NCBI GenBank assembly: GCA_964489295.1
Contig: CAZAXT010000002.1
Location: forward strand, 1-44,931
Direction: 5' to 3'
Length of the DNA stretch: 44,931 nucleotides
From: QS-5-54-17 sp964489295
GTDB taxonomy: Bacteria > Patescibacteriota > Saccharimonadia > QS-5-54-17
Each line of letters opens with the position of its first letter. The stretch's first letter is position 1. The position numbers and the translations under genes are program-made. This document shows positions 41,934 through 44,931 of this stretch, piece after piece. The notes under the pieces are model-generated. The model saw only the letters and a list, made by a program, of their open reading frames with translations. It searched no databases and was not told where the DNA came from.

Positions 41934-42308
41934 TTACCGTGTTCGTACTTCAACAGTGCACTGTTTTCCCTGGATGGTAAGTGGCATATCGCCATACACT
42001 GCTCCGTATTGCTGGATTACTTCGTTCGAAACCCCCGATTGGAATTTATGTGCTTCTTGTCTCATGATATGTTCTTCTTCCGCTCCGGAACATATGTAGC
42101 CATAGAGCGCGAACCTCCCCACATCTAAAAGCCGGGGTTCGCCGTCTTCGTGCTCCTCAGTTTCCAACAACCGCCAGTGCGCTTCGCATTCATTCCCGGA
42201 ATAGTAGGGGCACGATTCACCGATACAGGAAGTTTCTTCGAATCGTGAAAGACTGCCGTCTCTCGCACAGCTTACCTCTGGTGCGTCATCTATATGTGTA
42301 CCGGACAT
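41934..42308 (-). CDS. Small acidic Cys-motif protein
   Basis: 124 residues from ATG 42308 behind AAGGAGA. Near the N-terminus is CIGESCPYYSGNEC, matching the motif C-x4-CPY[FY]xGxxC in the next gene. The rest (LLDVGRFALYGYICSGAEEE, then VIQQYGAVYGDMPLTIQGKQ) is acidic and soluble, with a further Cys near each end. No signal peptide, so probably cytoplasmic. The four Cys of the N-terminal half could bind zinc or an iron-sulfur centre. No family is recognised. It lies between a phosphatase gene and the second Cys-motif gene, all on the minus strand. Confidence 0.7.
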   Translation of the reverse strand: MSGTHIDDAPEVSCARDGSLSRFEETSCIGESCPYYSGNECEAHWRLLETEEHEDGEPRLLDVGRFALYGYICSGAEEEHIMRQEAHKFQSGVSNEVIQQYGAVYGDMPLTIQGKQCTVEVRTR

Positions 42309-42396
42309 ACGGTCTCCTTCGTTCGGATATAAGCATATCAAATCTTGGCATATGTCAAAATTGGCCGGGTTGTCACGTAATCCTGTGCGGTAATTG

Positions 42397-43167
42397 CTAT
42401 TCCTGGATCAGAAACCGTTTTATACTATGCGATAACACGTTTTCTTCGTCTTCCGGTACGATATAATCGGCCATCCGTTTCAGTTCCGGATCAGCATCGT
42501 TCACCGCTATTTTCATGCCGGTCGAGCGGAGCAGCGGGATGTCATTTCGGCTGTCACCCATACCGATCGTTTGCTCAACGGAAGTCCCGTGCATTTCCTG
42601 CCACGCCCGAACGGCATGTTGTTTCGTCGCCTCCGGATGCGTCACATGCACATCGAGTCTACTACGCCCGGACCAGGATGGTGTGACATGTGCGGCCGCG
42701 GATTCGTATGCATTCACGGCACTTTCCACCCGTGCGGCCGTATCAGGATCAAGATCCAGCAAATAAATGAAGCGCGAGCCCGCGGGAACGTCGGTGATGG
42801 TATGCAATTCCGCCGGACTCAGTTGCGCGGTGTATACTCTGCCCGCACTCGATTCACGTTTGAATACATCCAGCATTGTCTGCAGAACGGACGTATCGAG
42901 AGACTTCTCCCATAACGTCTTTTCCGTTTCGACGTCGACTATCCGTGCTCCGCCTTCCACGATGCACGGGGACGTGATCCCGAGCGCCCGTAAGACCGGT
43001 TCGGCGAGCTCCCACGGCCGGCCGCTAGCACACGCTATTCTAAAGCCACGCTGCTGTGCTGACTGCACGGCTTGACGCGTATTATTCGTTACATCGCTGC
43101 CATCAGAAGAAATACGAACGGCCGTTCCGTCCAAATCAGTAATTAGGGCTTGGTATCCATCATGCAT
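42397..43167 (-). CDS. HAD-superfamily (Cof-type) phosphatase
   Basis: 256 residues. HAD motif I ALITDLDGTAV, motif II CASGRPW, the Lys of TKQHAV and motif IV IGMGDSRNDIPLLRSTGMKI define a Cof/IIB sugar- or nucleotide-phosphatase. The cap domain is inserted between motifs II and III. The substrate is not predictable. ATG 43167 is eight bases from TGCTACGAT on the minus strand. It is divergent from the mobile-element region. Confidence 0.88.
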   Translation of the reverse strand: MHDGYQALITDLDGTAVRISSDGSDVTNNTRQAVQSAQQRGFRIACASGRPWELAEPVLRALGITSPCIVEGGARIVDVETEKTLWEKSLDTSVLQTMLDVFKRESSAGRVYTAQLSPAELHTITDVPAGSRFIYLLDLDPDTAARVESAVNAYESAAAHVTPSWSGRSRLDVHVTHPEATKQHAVRAWQEMHGTSVEQTIGMGDSRNDIPLLRSTGMKIAVNDADPELKRMADYIVPEDEENVLSHSIKRFLIQE

Positions 43168-43175
43168 ACCGTCTT

Positions 43176-43184
43176 ATCGTAGCA
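43176..43184 (-). promoter_or_regulatory. Extended -10 promoter of the HAD phosphatase
   Basis: TGCTACGAT on the minus strand, eight bases before the ATG. Confidence 0.45.
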
Positions 43185-43213
43185 AAAATAAAGCAGCAAC
43201 TGTCATTATCTTC

Positions 43214-43390
43214 TCACACAAGCCACTGATCATCTATGTGAATCACTTGTATGCCTCTGCCTAACTTCCGGCCGCGTAAGGTAAGAGCTCCTCCGGGAGT
43301 ATGACATCCGAACTTATCTACAAATACGCCGCTCCTGTAGAGGGCAAGATACCCGTACCCAACAAGTATTAATACCGCAATTAATACTTG
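43214..43390 (-). pseudogene. Start-less small open frame with a membrane helix
   Basis: A frame of 58 codons, open from just after a TAA to a TGA at 43214, reads VLIAVLILVGYGYLALYRSG then a polar segment (KFGCHTPGGALTLRGRKLG) to QWLV. It contains no ATG, and its first codons lie inside the inverted repeat 43361-43392. It could be a decayed exported-protein gene or use a rare ATT start. Weak evidence. Confidence 0.25.
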
Positions 43391-43392
43391 TT
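43361..43392. repeat. Perfect 13-bp inverted repeat (operator or replication/transfer site)
   Basis: AACAAGTATTAAT and ATTAATACTTGTT flank a six-base centre (ACCGCA). It is AT-rich with no T tract, so it is a protein-binding dyad rather than a terminator. It lies about 100 bases upstream of the replication-relaxation gene and ends 27 bases upstream of a possible -35. Confidence 0.75.
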
Positions 43393-43419
43393 AGACACAC
43401 AAACACTAGTACTTTACTT

Positions 43420-43447
43420 TTGTAATGCTCTCTCTACTATATATACA
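43420..43447 (+). promoter_or_regulatory. Possible promoter of the replication-relaxation gene
   Basis: TTGTAA, 16 bases, TATACA. It lies about 45 bases before the ATG at 43493, with TATATATACATATA around the -10. The leader has a purine-rich stretch (GAGTAGGAAGTG). Confidence 0.4.
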
Positions 43448-43492
43448 TATAGAGTGAATGAGAACGTGTGGATGAGTAGGAAGTGAAACGAG

Positions 43493-44302
43493 ATGCCTAT
43501 GACACGCCCGTATAGATTGCGCGATACCCAAGTCCGTATACTCATGCTTTTGTACCGGTTCCGGTTTATGACAACAGAGCAGTTGGCGCGGTATAGACAC
43601 GTATCAGTATCCTCGATGCATATGTCGCTGGACAAACTAGTGAGCCGGGGATTAATAGATAAGCGATATGACAGCAGTTTCAAATTACAGGGTAAACCGG
43701 CTCGGTACTATCTGACCAAAGACGGGATCAGATATATGCGCGGGCGCTTCGGACTGAGCGAACGCATACTCAAGAGCTACTACAAGAACCCGGTCCTGGG
43801 CGATGACTTTATCGACCACACCGTGACCGTCTTCGACGTCTACCGCACCCTCCACGCGATCTATCCGGGCGTGTTCGACATCTTCACTAAGGCCGAGATC
43901 GCTCCCTATGAATTTTTCCCGAGCAAACTTCCGAATCTGTACTTACAGAGCATAGCGGATGATGAGACTGTCGAAACCGCCTATATCCTGGAGGTATTCG
44001 ATACGACGCCGTTCTTTGCCGTGCGAAAACGTATCCGGGAGCACATCGAGCACTTCGACTCCGGAGAGTGGCCCGATGAATACTACCCCACGCTGCTGCT
44101 GGTCTGTCCCGACCGGCGGACGGAAAGCAGGCTCGAGGGGTTCCTCGAACCCATACTGGAAGATATCGACTTTCTGACCACTACTCTCGAATCCTTATTC
44201 ACGGCAACTGAGAGAGCTACCATATGGACCGATCCGGTAGACCCTGAAGCCGTGACAGATCTACAAGAACGCCCCAACCCTGCACACACTTCCTCGATGT
44301 AA
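43493..44302 (+). CDS. Replication-relaxation family protein
   Basis: 269 residues. An N-terminal winged helix (RDTQVRILMLLYRFRFMTTE, then VSVSSMHMSLDKLVSRGLID and RYYLTKDGIRYM) is followed by a C-terminal endonuclease-like region (DHTVTVFDVYRTL, YILEVFDTTPF, YPTLLLVCPD). This is the layout of the replication-relaxation family, which is encoded on plasmids and integrative elements and linked to replication initiation or nicking. An inverted repeat lies upstream and an IS fragment downstream, so the region is probably a mobile-element remnant. A start six bases later is also possible. Confidence 0.8.
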   Translation: MPMTRPYRLRDTQVRILMLLYRFRFMTTEQLARYRHVSVSSMHMSLDKLVSRGLIDKRYDSSFKLQGKPARYYLTKDGIRYMRGRFGLSERILKSYYKNPVLGDDFIDHTVTVFDVYRTLHAIYPGVFDIFTKAEIAPYEFFPSKLPNLYLQSIADDETVETAYILEVFDTTPFFAVRKRIREHIEHFDSGEWPDEYYPTLLLVCPDRRTESRLEGFLEPILEDIDFLTTTLESLFTATERATIWTDPVDPEAVTDLQERPNPAHTSSM

Positions 44303-44369
44303 TCCGGCTCGCGAGGGCCGCGTTGCTGCGTACCTTCCATTATGTTTTATGGCTAGATAAGCAACTTCT

Positions 44370-44378
44370 TGCTATGCT
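44370..44378 (+). promoter_or_regulatory. Extended -10 promoter before the transposase fragment
   Basis: TGCTATGCT, eight bases before the ATG at 44387. Confidence 0.35.
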
Positions 44379-44386
44379 TACAACGA

Positions 44387-44608
44387 ATGAAGAACCGGCG
44401 CGTAAAGCGTGCCAAAACTTCAGAAGCGAAAACCAGACAGTTCGTCCGGCTGTTTTGCGAGGAATTGACCGCCACGCAGATCGCCCGTCTGAGCAATCTC
44501 AACCGTAACACCGTCAACCGTTTGCTCAAGCACATCCGCCCAAGTTGCGACGCCCTAAAACCGGTAAATCACGGTTTATCGGTTTTTGTGATGCCTCCAG
44601 GAGAGTAG
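44387..44608 (+). pseudogene. Truncated IS1595-type transposase, N-terminal part
   Basis: The first 45 or so residues (from ATG 44387) read AKTSEAKTRQFVRLFCEELT then ATQIARLSNLNRNTVNRLLK, the helix-turn-helix start of IS1595/IS1016-like transposases. After IR the frame runs into a hairpin and ends at 44608 with unrelated sequence. The zinc ribbon and DDE catalytic domain (about 170 further residues) are missing, so only a 5' remnant is left. The match rests on the ELTATQIARLSNLNRNTVNR pattern. Confidence 0.6.
44557..44587. terminator. Hairpin at the convergent end of the transposase fragment and the edge gene
   Basis: AAAACCGGTAAA / TTTATCGGTTTT pairs over 12 positions with one G-T pair and a six-base loop, followed by T on the plus strand and rich in T on the other. 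It could serve both converging genes. The minus-strand stop codon lies in the loop. Confidence 0.55.
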
Positions 44609-44931
44609 CGATTTCCTATCAAGCCAGCAATGTAGACAACCAGAAAGCTTGAAGCAATATTCAAGAACATACCCACCGGGTAGACAGCACTCGCACTATC
44701 ACACCCGGACCGGGTATAAGCGCTTATCAGGAACGGGAATCCTCTGGTGCGAGAGGCTACGTCTGTCCTGCACAAAGCGCCGGGAGGAGCGCTTTGCTCC
44801 GATATCACTACGTGGGGAGGAACTGCCCGCAGGGGCGTGTGAGGATATTGAATTTCTGCTACTAATGAAAACCCCGCGAGCACGACGCCCCCGATAATAA
44901 TAAACTTTTTGCTTGGCCTGTATTGTTGCAG
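44569..44931 (-). CDS. Two-helix membrane protein, N-terminus beyond the window
   Basis: 120 residues are visible and open to the right edge. Two membrane helices (PSKKFIIIGGVVLAGFSLVA near the edge, VGMFLNIASSFLVVYIAGLI near the C-terminus) flank an extracytoplasmic loop of about 60 residues with Cys in ALCRTD and SGCDSA that could form a disulfide. The C-terminal tail GNRYSPGG is polar. It is convergent with the transposase fragment and overlaps it by 40 bases, another sign that the fragment is a remnant. Family unknown. Confidence 0.55.
   Translation of the reverse strand: MQQYRPSKKFIIIGGVVLAGFSLVAEIQYPHTPLRAVPPHVVISEQSAPPGALCRTDVASRTRGFPFLISAYTRSGCDSASAVYPVGMFLNIASSFLVVYIAGLIGNRYSPGGITKTDKP

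Noticed and set aside
44717..44726. Second copy of TAAGCGCTTA
   Set aside because: It lies inside the coding sequence of the edge membrane protein and has no promoter beside it, so it is probably chance.
1..44931. CRISPR arrays, tRNA or rRNA genes, UGA recoding
   Set aside because: No regularly spaced repeats or cloverleaf sequences were seen by eye, and TGA stops end genes at family-appropriate lengths.

Overview
The window is about 45 kb of a compact bacterial chromosome, or scaffolded metagenome contig, with two 100-base assembly gaps (5163-5262 and 41650-41749). Stop codons, including TGA, behave normally. Short intergenic gaps, many 4-8 nt start/stop overlaps, a type IV pilus cluster with no outer-membrane secretin gene beside it, an aspartyl-tRNA synthetase without the GAD insert, an RnfD-like/ferredoxin-reductase fusion and many small membrane proteins suggest a Candidate Phyla Radiation (Patescibacteria) genome, perhaps Saccharibacteria-like. 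That placement is inference, because no rRNA or other phylogenetic marker can be used here.

Layout. (1) 1-272: 5' end of recA on the minus strand. (2) 373-8997: type IV pilus genes pilB, pilC, a major-pilin candidate, two minor prepilins, a repetitive pilus-associated protein broken by the first gap, then pilM, pilN, pilO and a small membrane protein. (3) 9036-14284, minus strand: aspS, a broken small membrane gene, yebC, ruvC, ruvA, ruvB and a PH-domain membrane protein, i.e. translation, regulation and Holliday-junction processing. (4) 14364-21633: transport and regulation, with an APC permease, a membrane-anchored DsbA-like protein, two different CPA2 antiporters, a 2-hydroxyacid dehydrogenase and an ArsR-type repressor. 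(5) 21728-27219, minus strand: a helicase-nuclease fusion followed by envelope proteins, including an orphan prepilin-like protein. (6) 27310-33595: CCA-adding enzyme, VanY-like peptidase, exported bactofilin-like protein, methyltransferase, a flavin redox fusion protein and a 53-residue protein ending in CEFC. (7) 33629-40039: Ca2+-ATPase, then a thiol/redox operon (His-rich membrane protein, CcdA-like protein, lone ATP-cone, disulfide oxidoreductase), then a DUF4234-type membrane protein. (8) 40054-43167, minus strand: a HAD phosphatase, two small proteins sharing a Cys motif, and an ABC-2 exporter broken by the second gap. (9) 43200-44931: a mobile-element-like end with a perfect 13-bp inverted repeat, a replication-relaxation family protein, a truncated IS1595-type transposase and a membrane protein running off the edge.

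Two signals recur. Most recognisable promoters are extended -10 elements (TGnTAnnnT). In many genes the -10 hexamer ends only 6-8 nt before the start codon, so the mRNA would be leaderless. Other genes (recA, the pilin gene, the DsbA-like gene, the DUF4870-type gene) have normal leaders with Shine-Dalgarno sites. No tRNA, rRNA, CRISPR array or confident riboswitch was seen.
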